Source: Bacteroidota bacterium (GTDB taxonomy: Bacteria; Bacteroidota; Bacteroidia; NS11-12g; UBA9320). From it: DNA of 64,000 bases. This document shows positions 25,486 through 34,633 of the stretch, piece after piece. The notes beneath the pieces are model-generated. The model was not told where the DNA came from, made no database searches, and saw only the letters and a list, made by a program, of their open reading frames with translations. Numbering within the stretch: the stretch's first letter is position 1; every line of letters begins with the position of its first letter. A program made the translations under genes and the position numbers. The stretch spans positions 62,001-126,000 of the forward strand of contig NVWV01000005.1 in assembly GCA_002746305.1 (NCBI GenBank). Reading direction: 5' to 3'.

Positions 25486-26733
25486 AATATTATCCCATCC
25501 CAAAGCAGCCATAACAAGGTAGATAATACTGGCTGGCAGAAAGAACCTAGCCGCACCTACTGGGCCCGTTAGTATTAGAAAATATAGAGTAATAGAAATT
25601 AGAAAGAGATGTTTTTTCCACTCTTTTAATGAAATAGCAGCCCCAATTACTTTTAGAACACTAATCAGGAGTAATACAAGAAATAATATAAAAAGCAGGA
25701 TATTCTCCTTCATTTTAGATACAAGCTTTGTCCATTCTCTGGAAAAAATCATTTCAGTTAAACTTGTTGAGTTGGTTGGCTCATTAAAGAAGGTATACAA
25801 TTCGAATCGTCCTGGATCAAGAATCATTTTGATAGTTCCTAAAGTGTGAACTTGTAGATAAGAGAACAGATTGTCTAGTATGGCTTGTGTTCCAAGGTTT
25901 CGTGCATTTGTCTTATAAGCGGCATAGTCATGTATTGTTCTTGGTATACGAAGAGCATCAGAGCTAACAAAACTTTGTGCAGAATCATAACCATATTTTT
26001 TTGCAATGGTCAGTTTAGCATTATACTGAGCCAGATTTATAGTAGATATAGAGCTATACTCCGCCTTTTTTATGTTTTGGTAGTTTATAGCAGAAGCTAT
26101 TGTAATTATAAGTAAGGGTAACATTAGGGATAACCTCCACTTTTTGGTTCTAACCAGAAGCCATACTATTAGCAAAGGGGCTAGAAATACTGAAGGTAAT
26201 AGGACTGGTTTAACAACAACGGCAGCGGTCCATAAAATGGAGATGATCCAGATTTTGTTTTTTGGACTATCCGTTTTTGAGTAAAACACTTGAGCTATTA
26301 GAGTTATTATGGAGGTGAAGAGCAGGTCAGAAAGAATAAACTGCGAGTGAATTAATAAAGAAAGGTGAAGAGTATATCCGATGCTGAAAAGCATAAAAAC
26401 CCGTCTTTTGTTTGTGAATATTTTTATCAGAGAGATTCCGAGAAGAAAATTTAACAACACTATAAGGCTCTGTATGAAATTAACTATTACAGTATTCTGG
26501 TGCTGAAATAACATAAAGATCGGGTAGCCTAAAGTTCGTTTAGTGTATAGTCTAAAATCCAGTTGATCAGACATGTTTCCTGAATATAAAATGTTGAAAT
26601 TGAGCATGTTACTAGCGGCGTATTCGTATTCTATACTGTCATTAATAGTAGGCTTTTGATGGGTAAAACCAATAATAAAAACTGCTGTAACTTGTAAAAT
26701 TAGAAAGATGAATAATATGCGTGTACTTTTCAT
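25453..26733 (-). CDS. Polytopic membrane protein, GT-C glycosyltransferase-like
   Basis: A 426-residue inner-membrane protein with about ten hydrophobic segments. The first periplasmic loop (HQKPTINDSIEYEYAASNML) has the acidic residues and Tyr expected of GT-C/GT39-like enzymes but no clean DE pair, so the assignment is by overall pattern only. A long extracytoplasmic segment lies in the middle (residues about 220-300). The 3' end overlaps DUF4286 by 33 bp. A -7-like element with one mismatch lies 8 nt before the ATG. Substrate is unknown. Confidence 0.6.
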   Translation of the reverse strand: MKSTRILFIFLILQVTAVFIIGFTHQKPTINDSIEYEYAASNMLNFNILYSGNMSDQLDFRLYTKRTLGYPIFMLFQHQNTVIVNFIQSLIVLLNFLLGISLIKIFTNKRRVFMLFSIGYTLHLSLLIHSQFILSDLLFTSIITLIAQVFYSKTDSPKNKIWIISILWTAAVVVKPVLLPSVFLAPLLIVWLLVRTKKWRLSLMLPLLIITIASAINYQNIKKAEYSSISTINLAQYNAKLTIAKKYGYDSAQSFVSSDALRIPRTIHDYAAYKTNARNLGTQAILDNLFSYLQVHTLGTIKMILDPGRFELYTFFNEPTNSTSLTEMIFSREWTKLVSKMKENILLFILFLVLLLISVLKVIGAAISLKEWKKHLFLISITLYFLILTGPVGAARFFLPASIIYLVMAALGWDNILNFFQKRSKR

Positions 26734-26803
26734 TTACTTTACAAATCTTAGGTAATTGTTGTATTCTTTACAAATTGTTTAATTATTGGTGACATTAGAA
26801 CGT

Positions 26804-26811
26804 TACTTTTG
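26804..26811 (+). promoter_or_regulatory. -7 element of the lamin-tail protein gene
   Basis: TACTTTTG matches TAnnTTTG and ends 26 nt before ATG 26838. It overlaps the GTG at 26811, which rules that GTG out as a start. Confidence 0.55.
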
Positions 26812-26837
26812 TGTCATTAATCAAACAAAACAAACAA

Positions 26838-27746
26838 ATGAAAAAAATTTACAGTTTAGTCGCTCTAGTGTTAGTGGGCTTTGTAGCTAATGCTCAATGT
26901 CCAGACCTTTTTATCTCAGAAGTTGCTGAAGGCAGCTCTAGCAACAAGTATTACGAAATATTCAACGGTACGGGTGCAGATGTAGACCTTAGTGACTATG
27001 CTTTTCCTAGTGTTGGTAATGCTCCAACAGATTCAGGAAAATATGAATTTTGGAATAAGTTCGATTCAGCAGCAGTAATTAAAAGTGATTCTGTTTTTGT
27101 AATTGCTCACCCTAATGCGGATTCTATTATTTTGTCAAAGGCTGATATGGTTTCGTATATGTTCTTGAGTAATGGTGATGACGGTTTTGCGTTGGTAAAA
27201 GGCGGAACATGGAATGACTTAGATAATGATATGAACATTGATGCAGGAGAAATGACTGAATTTACTGTATTGGATTGGTATGGTGACTGGAACGGAGATC
27301 CCGGAGCTGGTTGGGATGTTGCTGGAGTTGCGGAAGCTACCAAAGATCATACATTAAAAAGAAGAGCAGGCTTTTCTGGAAATAACGACTGGGCAGCTTC
27401 TGCAGGTGCAGATTCAGCTAGTAGTGAATGGGATGTACTACCAAAAGACGATTGGTCTCAGTTAGGTTCTCATAGTGCTGATTGTGCTATGGTTCCCAAT
27501 TCTGTATTTGGTATTACTAAAGAAGCTTTAAGTGTTTATCCAAATCCAGCAACTAATAACTTAACTGTTATTGGGTCTGAGAGATGGAATTCTTACGAAA
27601 TTTATAGTACTTTGGGTTCTAAGGTTTCTGAAGGAACATTGAAAAATAACAACCTTTCTGTAAGCAACCTTATTGGAGGAACTTATTTAATCAAGCTACA
27701 GGCTGATGAGAGAGTAGGAATGGCAAGATTTGTTATCAATAGATAA
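26838..27746 (+). CDS. Secreted lamin-tail domain protein, T9SS type A
   Basis: A 302-residue secreted protein. The signal peptide ends FVANAQ. A lamin-tail (LTD) domain follows (CPDLFISEVAEGSSSNKYYE), as found in many exported Bacteroidota proteins. The last about 75 residues, starting SVYPNPATNNLTV and ending GMARFVINR, are a T9SS type A sorting domain that is cleaved on the cell surface. Asp-rich stretches such as DLDNDMNIDAGEM may bind calcium. It has its own promoter and a strong terminator. A catalytic domain is not visible. Confidence 0.85.
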   Translation: MKKIYSLVALVLVGFVANAQCPDLFISEVAEGSSSNKYYEIFNGTGADVDLSDYAFPSVGNAPTDSGKYEFWNKFDSAAVIKSDSVFVIAHPNADSIILSKADMVSYMFLSNGDDGFALVKGGTWNDLDNDMNIDAGEMTEFTVLDWYGDWNGDPGAGWDVAGVAEATKDHTLKRRAGFSGNNDWAASAGADSASSEWDVLPKDDWSQLGSHSADCAMVPNSVFGITKEALSVYPNPATNNLTVIGSERWNSYEIYSTLGSKVSEGTLKNNNLSVSNLIGGTYLIKLQADERVGMARFVINR

Positions 27747-27765
27747 TATCTTAAATCACTAATTG

Positions 27766-27800
27766 AAATGGGGTTGACTGAAAAGTCAACCCCATTTTTT
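27766..27800 (+). terminator. Rho-independent terminator
   Basis: AAATGGGGTTGACT and AGTCAACCCCATTT form a perfect 14-bp stem around GAAA, followed by T residues, 20 bp after the lamin-tail protein gene. Confidence 0.92.
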
Positions 27801-27832
27801 ATGTAAAAACTCAAAGAGTCTCATAAATATGG

Positions 27833-27869
27833 ACAAAAAAAAGTCTCTTGTCAAACGACAAGAGACTTT
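27833..27869 (-). terminator. Terminator of the initiator tRNA gene
   Basis: On the minus strand AAAGTCTCTTGTC and GACAAGAGACTTT form a perfect 13-bp stem around GTTT, then a run of T, beginning 7 nt after the tRNA 3' end. Confidence 0.9.
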
Positions 27870-27875
27870 AATAAG

Positions 27876-27947
<72 letters not shown>

Positions 27948-27992
27948 ATAATTGGCTGCAAAGATAAGCACTTTATTATTCTCTCCAAGCAA

Positions 27993-28844
27993 TCATTTAA
28001 GAATAATATTATCTAATAGTCGGACCCCTTCATATTCCACTACTGTAACTACTGCAATGCCTTTAGAATCTTCCATGTTTTTAACAGGTTCTAGTGTAAT
28101 AGAATCAACTGCTAGAAGGTAATCGACATGGGCCCCTTTTTGAGCTTGAATAAATTGTCTGGCCTTTTTGACGCTTTGTTCTAGTCCTAAGTTGGAGATA
28201 TCTTCTTTTAATTGGACTAAAGACCTGTAGATGAATGCAGCATTCTGTCTACCCTTTTCAGACAGTCTTATGTTTCTTGAACTCATTGCCAGACCATGAG
28301 ATTCTCTTTTTATAGGGACAACATTTAGCTTGACACTTGAATTGGTAATCTGAATTAGTCTATTCACTACAACCGTCTGTTGATAGTCTTTTTGACCAAA
28401 ATAGGCGTTATCTGGTTTCACAATTTCAAAGAATCTACCTACTACATTACATACTCCTTGAAAATGACCAGGCCTACTGGCTCCTTCTATTTTAAGGTCA
28501 AGGTCATTCAAATCATAACTTTTCTGAGTGTAGTCATTTGGATAAACGGTATCATTACTAGGTAGGAAAAGAACATCACACTCGTTTTTAAGTAGCACTT
28601 CAATATCTTTTTCTATAGGCTTAGGATATTTTTCTAAATCAGCTGAATCCCCGAACTGCGTTGGGTTCACGAATATACTGCAGACCGTGATGTCATTATT
28701 TTTGACACTTGCATTTATCAGTGAGGTGTGGCCAGAATGCAGGGCCCCCATAGTGGGGATAAATCCAATTGTAACCTTTGTGTTTGTTTCACGTATAGTG
28801 TTTAAATAGCGATTGAGTACAATTGATGTTTTTATTATGTTCAT
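27993..28844 (-). CDS. panC: Pantothenate synthetase
   Basis: Condenses pantoate and beta-alanine with ATP to make pantothenate, the precursor of coenzyme A. With ATG 28844 the protein has 283 residues. ATP-site motifs PTMGALHSGHTSL (His36, His39) and the KMSKS-like SRNIRLS are present, as well as YFGQKDYQQ. An upstream ATG (28874) would add ten non-conserved residues. It is divergent from the GT5-like gene, a pairing I recall as common in this phylum. panD is not in view. Confidence 0.95.
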   Translation of the reverse strand: MNIIKTSIVLNRYLNTIRETNTKVTIGFIPTMGALHSGHTSLINASVKNNDITVCSIFVNPTQFGDSADLEKYPKPIEKDIEVLLKNECDVLFLPSNDTVYPNDYTQKSYDLNDLDLKIEGASRPGHFQGVCNVVGRFFEIVKPDNAYFGQKDYQQTVVVNRLIQITNSSVKLNVVPIKRESHGLAMSSRNIRLSEKGRQNAAFIYRSLVQLKEDISNLGLEQSVKKARQFIQAQKGAHVDYLLAVDSITLEPVKNMEDSKGIAVVTVVEYEGVRLLDNIILK

Positions 28845-28909
28845 ATATATACGAAAAAAATAGTTAAAAAACAATAGTTCCGTGTTCTTAATATAGCTTT
28901 ACACGGCAG

Positions 28910-28917
28910 TATCTTTG
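28910..28917 (+). promoter_or_regulatory. -7 element of the GT5-like/DUF4270 operon
   Basis: TATCTTTG matches TAnnTTTG and ends 25 nt before the ATG at 28943. Confidence 0.55.
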
Positions 28918-28942
28918 CAATTCTAAAACATTAAGACGTTCT

Positions 28943-29767
28943 ATGGATAATACACAAGAAAGAAAAAAAATTCTATTTATCTCTTCTGAGATGAGACCGT
29001 TTTTGGATGGAGACACTCCTTTAGCAGAAATTGCAAGGTATCTTCCTCAAAAAATCCAAGAAAAAGACAACGAAGTGAGAATATTAGTACCTCGCTTTGG
29101 TGTTATTAACGAAAGAAGAAACAGACTACACGAAGTAGTAAGATTATCTGGTATGAACATCACAATAGATGACAATGATAACCCACTTACCATCAAGGTG
29201 GCATCTATTCCAAATACTAAGATGCAGGTTTACTTCTTGGACAATGAAGATTTCTTCCACAGAAAATTTATTTACAATGACGAGAATGAAGATTTTTTCT
29301 CCGATAATGATGAGCGAACAATTTTCTTTTGTAAGGGAGCTTTAGAAACTGTTAAGAAACTAGGTTGGTATCCTGATATCATCCATTGTCAAGGTTGGAT
29401 GACAAGTCTTATTCCGTTGTACTTAAAAACATTGTACAAGGATGAACCAGTGTTCTCCAATGCAAAAGTTATTTACTCTGTTTATGAAAATGACTTTAAA
29501 GAAGATTTAGGAGAAGACTTTATGCGTAAGGCCAGTCTAAACTATATCGAAGACGAAGAACTAGAGCCATTTTCTAAGGCAGATTGCACCAGTTTACATC
29601 TGGGAGGTATAATGCACGCAGATGCTGTTGTAAGATGTGAGGATATAAATGCTGAGGTGGAGCAAAAATTATCTTCTTTTGAGAAGCCGATTTTAAACCA
29701 TACAAACGATGAAATTGCAGATAACTACTTGAATTTTTATAATTCTTTGTTGTCTGGAAACGAATAA
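28943..29767 (+). CDS. Glycogen/starch synthase N-terminal domain-like protein
   Basis: A 274-residue protein covering only the first Rossmann domain of GT5 glycogen synthases (KKILFISSEMRPFLDGDTPLAE, later DIIHCQGWMTSLIPLYLK). The nucleotide-sugar loop, KxGGLGD in active enzymes, reads GDTPLAE here, so the key Lys and Gly-Gly are missing, and the second catalytic domain is absent altogether. It is probably not an active glycogen synthase. It lies between panC and DUF4270 and is cotranscribed with the latter (gap 7 nt). Role unknown. Confidence 0.75.
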   Translation: MDNTQERKKILFISSEMRPFLDGDTPLAEIARYLPQKIQEKDNEVRILVPRFGVINERRNRLHEVVRLSGMNITIDDNDNPLTIKVASIPNTKMQVYFLDNEDFFHRKFIYNDENEDFFSDNDERTIFFCKGALETVKKLGWYPDIIHCQGWMTSLIPLYLKTLYKDEPVFSNAKVIYSVYENDFKEDLGEDFMRKASLNYIEDEELEPFSKADCTSLHLGGIMHADAVVRCEDINAEVEQKLSSFEKPILNHTNDEIADNYLNFYNSLLSGNE

Positions 29768-29774
29768 TATACAA

Positions 29775-31166
29775 GTGATAAAAAACAATTTTAAGATTAA
29801 AGTTAAGGGGTTATTGCCCCTTTTCTTTTTGCTTGCATTTTTTGGATGTAAGAAGGAGTCTACCGAGATAGGAGTTGGGCTTAGAGATGATTTGGGTGGA
29901 ATTAATTCGACCTCTGTGCGGTATCAGAATGTTATCTGCAGAACAGTATCAGATGATTCTTTTAGAACAGATATTCTTACTGCGAATATTTTAGGATTAA
30001 TTAACGATCCTGTTTTTGGTTTAAGTAAAGCCAGTCTTATAATTCAACCGAGAATTACTGAAACGGGTGATGATTTGTCGGGAAAGACAATTGACTCAAT
30101 TAAGTTGTTTATTAGATACAATCAAATTCAAACTGTTGGAATTGATCCATATTTGTTGACCTATGGAAATGTTGAAAGTGAGCTAGAAATTGATGTTTAT
30201 ACTCTTGCAGATGCAGTGGCATCTAGTGATACGTTTTATAGTAATTACTCTCCAGTTCTAAATACCAAAGTTGGACAGTTTAGCGGTGAACTTAGATTTT
30301 TTGATAGCTTGGAAACGGTCGTTGAAGGAAGTATTGTGAAATCTGCACCTCAAATGGTAATAACTTTAGATAATTCATTCGGTCAAGAAATAATGGACTT
30401 TGGCTCAGATGCTTACAATAGTGATTCTAGTTTTGTCAAATACCTAAAGGGGCTAGCTTTGGTTCCCACTAATGTACTTTCAGGTGATGGAACCATAATA
30501 GGTGTGGTTGCTAATTCAAGTGCTTCTGGTTTAGTACTATACTACTCGGACACTTTAACAAAAATTATACCTCTTGGTAGTGCGTCAAAAAGAATAAACT
30601 ATTATGAAACAGGATCTACAGCAGCTATTGATGCTCAAAAGAGTGGATCGGGACATTTTGATATAACCTACGTCCAGTCTTTGGGAGGAACCAAAATCAA
30701 GGTTGATATTCCTGAATTAAGTTCAATAATTGAAATGGGTCAGGATATAGTAATTAATGAAGCAGAGATTGAGTTCATCATTGATGAATCGGTTGTAGAT
30801 ACAGCTTACAAAGTTCCCAATAGAATGTGGATTCAAATTCCTGATACGGTAAACGGAGTTGTGAATTCGAACTCAATTCCTATAACAGACTTAATTGACA
30901 GGTTAATACCACCTAATTTTAATTGGAATGGATATACCAACTATGGAGGGGACTATGATGATTCAAAAAAGGGATATAGTTTTCATTTCAACAGATATTT
31001 ACAGGAATTAGTTAAGGAATACAATGAAACAGGAGTCAATAAGTTTAATGGCTTTTACCTCTCTATTCCGTCAGATTTCCCCGTAACGCCATCTCGAGCG
31101 GTTATTCGAACAGATTCTATGGCAGGAGATGTTAAAGTTTCTGTGACTTATACCAAACTAGATTAA
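29775..31166 (+). CDS. DUF4270 family lipoprotein
   Basis: A 463-residue lipoprotein (LAFFGC, Cys25) of a Bacteroidota family, with the characteristic opening of KKESTEIGVGLRDDL and a beta-rich body. Probably anchored to the outer membrane. The start is GTG 29775, 7 nt after the GT5-like gene, as there is no ATG before the signal peptide. The C-terminus (DVKVSVTYTKLD) resembles a final beta strand. Function not established. Confidence 0.8.
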   Translation: MIKNNFKIKVKGLLPLFFLLAFFGCKKESTEIGVGLRDDLGGINSTSVRYQNVICRTVSDDSFRTDILTANILGLINDPVFGLSKASLIIQPRITETGDDLSGKTIDSIKLFIRYNQIQTVGIDPYLLTYGNVESELEIDVYTLADAVASSDTFYSNYSPVLNTKVGQFSGELRFFDSLETVVEGSIVKSAPQMVITLDNSFGQEIMDFGSDAYNSDSSFVKYLKGLALVPTNVLSGDGTIIGVVANSSASGLVLYYSDTLTKIIPLGSASKRINYYETGSTAAIDAQKSGSGHFDITYVQSLGGTKIKVDIPELSSIIEMGQDIVINEAEIEFIIDESVVDTAYKVPNRMWIQIPDTVNGVVNSNSIPITDLIDRLIPPNFNWNGYTNYGGDYDDSKKGYSFHFNRYLQELVKEYNETGVNKFNGFYLSIPSDFPVTPSRAVIRTDSMAGDVKVSVTYTKLD

Positions 31167-31190
31167 CTCCAAACTGTTTTATTTGTAGTA

Positions 31191-32039
31191 ATGTCAGATC
31201 TTAAGCTAGTCTCAAGACAACATAGTGATCACAATAGCATCATAAAAGTTGGGAGCGAAACCATAGGAGGGGAGGAGCTTTGTCTCATCGCCGGGCCTTG
31301 TGCCGTTGAGTCGGAGCAACAATTAGATGAAATAGCAAAAGGGATTTCTGATCTTGGAATTAAATTCATGCGAGGAGGTGCCTATAAACCACGAACTTCT
31401 CCTTATGCTTTTCAAGGATTGAAAAAAGAAGGTTTGAGAATGCTCAGTGATGTTTCTAAAAAGTATGGAGTCAAAATAGTAACAGAGGTTCTAGACACTT
31501 CATTAATAGAAGAAGTCTATCCATACGCAGATATATTACAAGTTGGTTCAAGAAATGCTAAGAATTATTCGTTTTTAAAAGAATTAGGTAAGATTGATAA
31601 ACCAATACTATTAAAACGAGGAATGTCAAGTACCATAAATGAATGGCTGCTTGCCGCTGAATATATTTTGCTTGAAGGAAACGAAAATGTAATCTTATGT
31701 GAAAGAGGTATTCGAACATTTGATACTTCCGTACGAAACACAATGGACATTGCAGCTATACCATTAGTTAAAGAACTAAGTCATTTGCCAATCATCGCTG
31801 ATCCAAGTCAAGGCACAGGAAAAAGAAGTCTGGTTACACCTTTGTCTTTAGCAGCAATTGCTGCAGGTGCTGATGGGCTAATGATTGAAGTGCATAATAA
31901 ACCTGAAGAAGCATTATCCGATGGATTTCAATCTATGTATTTAGACAGTATGAAAGAAATGGTTGAGGCACTACGCAAACAAGCTATTGTTTCAAAAAGA
32001 ACACTTAACTTGGAACAAATTATTTCAGAGGTAATATGA
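31191..32039 (+). CDS. aroF: 3-deoxy-7-phosphoheptulonate synthase (DAHP synthase)
   Basis: Joins phosphoenolpyruvate and erythrose 4-phosphate in the first step of the shikimate pathway. The 282-residue class I-beta protein has IAGPCAVES, RGGAYKPRTSPYAFQG, ILLKRGMSST, LCERGIRTF and ADPSQGTGKR, which build the PEP, metal and phosphate sites. The short N-terminal extension lacks an ACT or chorismate-mutase domain, so no obvious feedback domain is attached. Its last four bases overlap the asd start (ATGA), showing translational coupling. Confidence 0.93.
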   Translation: MSDLKLVSRQHSDHNSIIKVGSETIGGEELCLIAGPCAVESEQQLDEIAKGISDLGIKFMRGGAYKPRTSPYAFQGLKKEGLRMLSDVSKKYGVKIVTEVLDTSLIEEVYPYADILQVGSRNAKNYSFLKELGKIDKPILLKRGMSSTINEWLLAAEYILLEGNENVILCERGIRTFDTSVRNTMDIAAIPLVKELSHLPIIADPSQGTGKRSLVTPLSLAAIAAGADGLMIEVHNKPEEALSDGFQSMYLDSMKEMVEALRKQAIVSKRTLNLEQIISEVI

Positions 32040-33019
32040 ATTTAGCTATAGTTGGGTCTACTGGAATGGTAGGTAGAACAATGCTTAAGGTGCTTGATGA
32101 GCACGATATTGAAGTAGATAATTTGTATCCAGTGGCAAGTAGGTCTAGTATCGGTAAGAGTATAGATTATCGAGGCAAATCGTATGACATATGTCTACTC
32201 GAAGATGCTTTAAATGAGAATATTGACTTTGCATTGTTTTCGGCAGGAGGAGATATATCAAAAGAGTGGGCACCCAAGTTTGCTGAAAAAGGAGTGGTAG
32301 TAATTGATAATTCTTCGGCATGGAGAATGGATGAAAATTGCCCTTTGGTAGTACCACAGATAAATCACGATTCAATAGGTGAATCGAATCGAATAATTGC
32401 AAATCCAAACTGTTCCACTATACAAATGGTTATGGCAATTGCACCTCTTCACAGGAAGTATGGAATTAAGAGATTGGTGATTTCAACGTATCAATCAATA
32501 ACAGGTACTGGTAAAGCAGCAGTTGAACAAATGGAGGAAGAACGTAAGTATGGATCTTCTAATAATATGGTTTATGACTATCAAATAGATAGAAACTGTA
32601 TTCCACACTGCGATGTTTTTATGGACAATGGATACACCAAAGAGGAAATGAAACTGGTGCATGAAACCAGAAAAATATTAAATGCACCAGAAATGCAAAT
32701 AACTGCTACGGCAGTACGTGTTCCTGTTGTGGGAGGACACTCTGAATCTATTAATGTAGAGTTTTCTAATGAATTTGATTTAAAAGATGTGGTGCAACTA
32801 TTGAATGATACAGAAGGTGTCATAGTGGTAGACGATATTGCAAACAGAAAGTATCCAATGCCGATAAATGCAATGGATAAAGATGAGGTTTTAGTTGGAA
32901 GGCTCCGGAAAGATGAATCGCAACCCAATACGCTAAATATGTGGGTAGTTGCCGATAACTTGAGAAAGGGAGCGGCGACAAATGCCGTTGAAATACTAGA
33001 AAAACTAATAAAAAAGTAA
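32036..33019 (+). CDS. asd: Aspartate-semialdehyde dehydrogenase
   Basis: Reduces aspartyl phosphate to aspartate semialdehyde with NADPH for lysine/diaminopimelate, threonine and methionine synthesis. The 327-residue protein has the NADP motif GSTGMVGRTML, catalytic Cys126 in NPNCSTIQM, and the substrate/proton-shuttle segment VPVVGGHSESINVEF. It is coupled to aroF by a four-base overlap and followed after 6 nt by a ferredoxin-reductase gene. Confidence 0.95.
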   Translation: MNLAIVGSTGMVGRTMLKVLDEHDIEVDNLYPVASRSSIGKSIDYRGKSYDICLLEDALNENIDFALFSAGGDISKEWAPKFAEKGVVVIDNSSAWRMDENCPLVVPQINHDSIGESNRIIANPNCSTIQMVMAIAPLHRKYGIKRLVISTYQSITGTGKAAVEQMEEERKYGSSNNMVYDYQIDRNCIPHCDVFMDNGYTKEEMKLVHETRKILNAPEMQITATAVRVPVVGGHSESINVEFSNEFDLKDVVQLLNDTEGVIVVDDIANRKYPMPINAMDKDEVLVGRLRKDESQPNTLNMWVVADNLRKGAATNAVEILEKLIKK

Positions 33020-33025
33020 ACAATA

Positions 33026-34111
33026 ATGCCAGCAGGATTTTATTCTATACCCGTTTCTAAAGTAAATAGAGAAACGAAAGATGCAGTTAGCATCACTTTT
33101 GATATTCCGCCTTTGATGGCAACACAGTATGAGTATAAGGCTGGGCAATATCTTACTTTTAGTGCTATGATTAACGGAGAAGAGGTACGTAGATCATATT
33201 CTATGTGCTCAAGTCCTGTAACTGGAGAAAAAATTACTATCGCTGTAAAAGAAGTGGAAGATGGAAGAATGAGTACTTTTCTTAATTCATCTGTAAAAGA
33301 AGGGGATACATTGGAAATAATGCCTCCTATGGGAAAATTCATACTTGAGCCCAATCCAACATCTGCAAACCATTACTTTTTATTTGGAGGAGGAAGTGGT
33401 ATCACCCCATTACTAAGTATTATTAAAACGGCTTTAAAAGAAGAGGTTAATTGTAAATGTTATCTGGTCTATGCAAATAGAGATGAGGATAGCATCATCT
33501 TTAAGGCAGAAATAGACCGCTTACAAGCCGCTCACAACAACTTTAAAGTCATCTATAGTCTTGATAACCCAACGGGTTCTTGGATGGGTCACAGAGGCTT
33601 TTTAACAAAAGAAATAGTATCAGAAATAACGCGAGAAGAGTTGGGGCTTAATTACCCTGTAGCTCAATATTATACTTGTGGTCCGGGTCCTATGATGGAT
33701 GTGGTTGTAGATGGATTACAGTCCATAGGGGTAAGAGATGAAAATATCAATACAGAATACTTTACTGCTAAAGCAACAGAAGAATCCTCAAATTCAACAA
33801 GTGCTTCTGTTTCAGATAATACAAGTGATGAAGTTATAGAAAGAACAATTAATGTTGAGGTTTTTGGTGACCAAAAGAACATTACCGTAAAACCAGATGA
33901 AACCATTTTGATTGCAGCTCAAGATGCAGGAATGGATCCTCCTTATAGCTGCACTGTCGGTGTATGCACAACCTGCCGTGCAAGACTTAGAAGTGGAAGG
34001 GCAAGTATGGACGAACGAGAAGGATTGAGTGATGCTGAGATAGATGAAGGGTATATTTTAACCTGTCAAGCTCATCCGCTTAGCGATGATGTTGACTTAG
34101 TGTTCGAGTAA
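33026..34111 (+). CDS. Ferredoxin-NADP reductase/2Fe-2S fusion (PaaE-like)
   Basis: A 361-residue soluble electron-transfer protein: FAD domain with RRSYSMCSS, NADP domain with FGGGSGITPLLSI and YYTCGPGPMMD, a Ser-rich linker at about 250-265, then a plant-type [2Fe-2S] ferredoxin domain with the Cys set PYSCTVGVCTTCRAR and TCQAHP. This is the layout of the phenylacetyl-CoA epoxidase reductase PaaE and of Hcr-type reductases. No paaABCD is nearby, so the partner oxygenase is unknown. The 3' end overlaps the zinc-ribbon gene by 15 bp. Confidence 0.85.
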   Translation: MPAGFYSIPVSKVNRETKDAVSITFDIPPLMATQYEYKAGQYLTFSAMINGEEVRRSYSMCSSPVTGEKITIAVKEVEDGRMSTFLNSSVKEGDTLEIMPPMGKFILEPNPTSANHYFLFGGGSGITPLLSIIKTALKEEVNCKCYLVYANRDEDSIIFKAEIDRLQAAHNNFKVIYSLDNPTGSWMGHRGFLTKEIVSEITREELGLNYPVAQYYTCGPGPMMDVVVDGLQSIGVRDENINTEYFTAKATEESSNSTSASVSDNTSDEVIERTINVEVFGDQKNITVKPDETILIAAQDAGMDPPYSCTVGVCTTCRARLRSGRASMDEREGLSDAEIDEGYILTCQAHPLSDDVDLVFE

Positions 34112-34558
34112 GGACTTAGCCGTAATTTTTACAATGAAGTTGTCCTCTATCTTCTTGATAATAAGACCCTCATCATAATATATTCCCATATCATGTTTGG
34201 GTATTTTATAGTCTTCGAAACCGTTAAATTTCATGAATTCACGTAATTCTTTTTCTGTAGCAAAAGTTTCCTCCTTACCAAAATAAGATGTTTGTCCTGT
34301 TTCGGGTTTATAGTTCATTAGCATCTCTTTTATCTTGTCAAGGTATGCGTCGTCTATATCGATAGGAACAGCGATTGTAATCACTTTCTTTTGATTTTTT
34401 GTCATCCAAAACTGAGAACGACAAGAACTACTGCAAAACTTAGCTGTCTTTCTATTTGCTAAAAAATCTTGCTCACAATGTGTGCATTTTAAAGCCGTAG
34501 ATTTATGATTTTGTTGGAATCCTTTTGTTGTCCGGTATAGAGCTATCTGTTGTTGCAT
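34097..34558 (-). CDS. Hypothetical zinc-ribbon protein
   Basis: A 153-residue soluble protein. The N-terminal CTHCEQDFLANRKTAKFC followed by SSSC looks like a treble-clef zinc site. The C-terminal two-thirds are helical and charged with no family I recognise. The ATG at 34558 lies four nucleotides after a perfect -7 element, so its mRNA should be leaderless. Direct TTAACG repeats sit where the -33 region would be. The 3' end overlaps the reductase gene. Could be a regulator, but this is speculation. Confidence 0.65.
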   Translation of the reverse strand: MQQQIALYRTTKGFQQNHKSTALKCTHCEQDFLANRKTAKFCSSSCRSQFWMTKNQKKVITIAVPIDIDDAYLDKIKEMLMNYKPETGQTSYFGKEETFATEKELREFMKFNGFEDYKIPKHDMGIYYDEGLIIKKIEDNFIVKITAKSLLEH

Positions 34559-34562
34559 AGCA

Positions 34563-34598
34563 CAAATGTAGAATCAGATGGGTTAACGTTTATTAACG
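34563..34598 (-). promoter_or_regulatory. Promoter and direct repeats upstream of the zinc-ribbon gene
   Basis: On the minus strand TACATTTG (34570-34563) is a perfect -7 element, four nucleotides from the ATG. Two copies of TTAACG (plus strand 34583-34588 and 34593-34598) are exactly 10 bp apart, on one DNA face, in the -33 region. They are a possible operator. Confidence 0.5.
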
Positions 34599-34633
34599 CT
34601 AATTTATTGATGCACAGGAAATAGTACAGCTTT

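Noticed and set aside
28785..28800. TGTTTCACGTAT in panC as a parS site
   Set aside because: Only the left half matches; the right half is unrelated.
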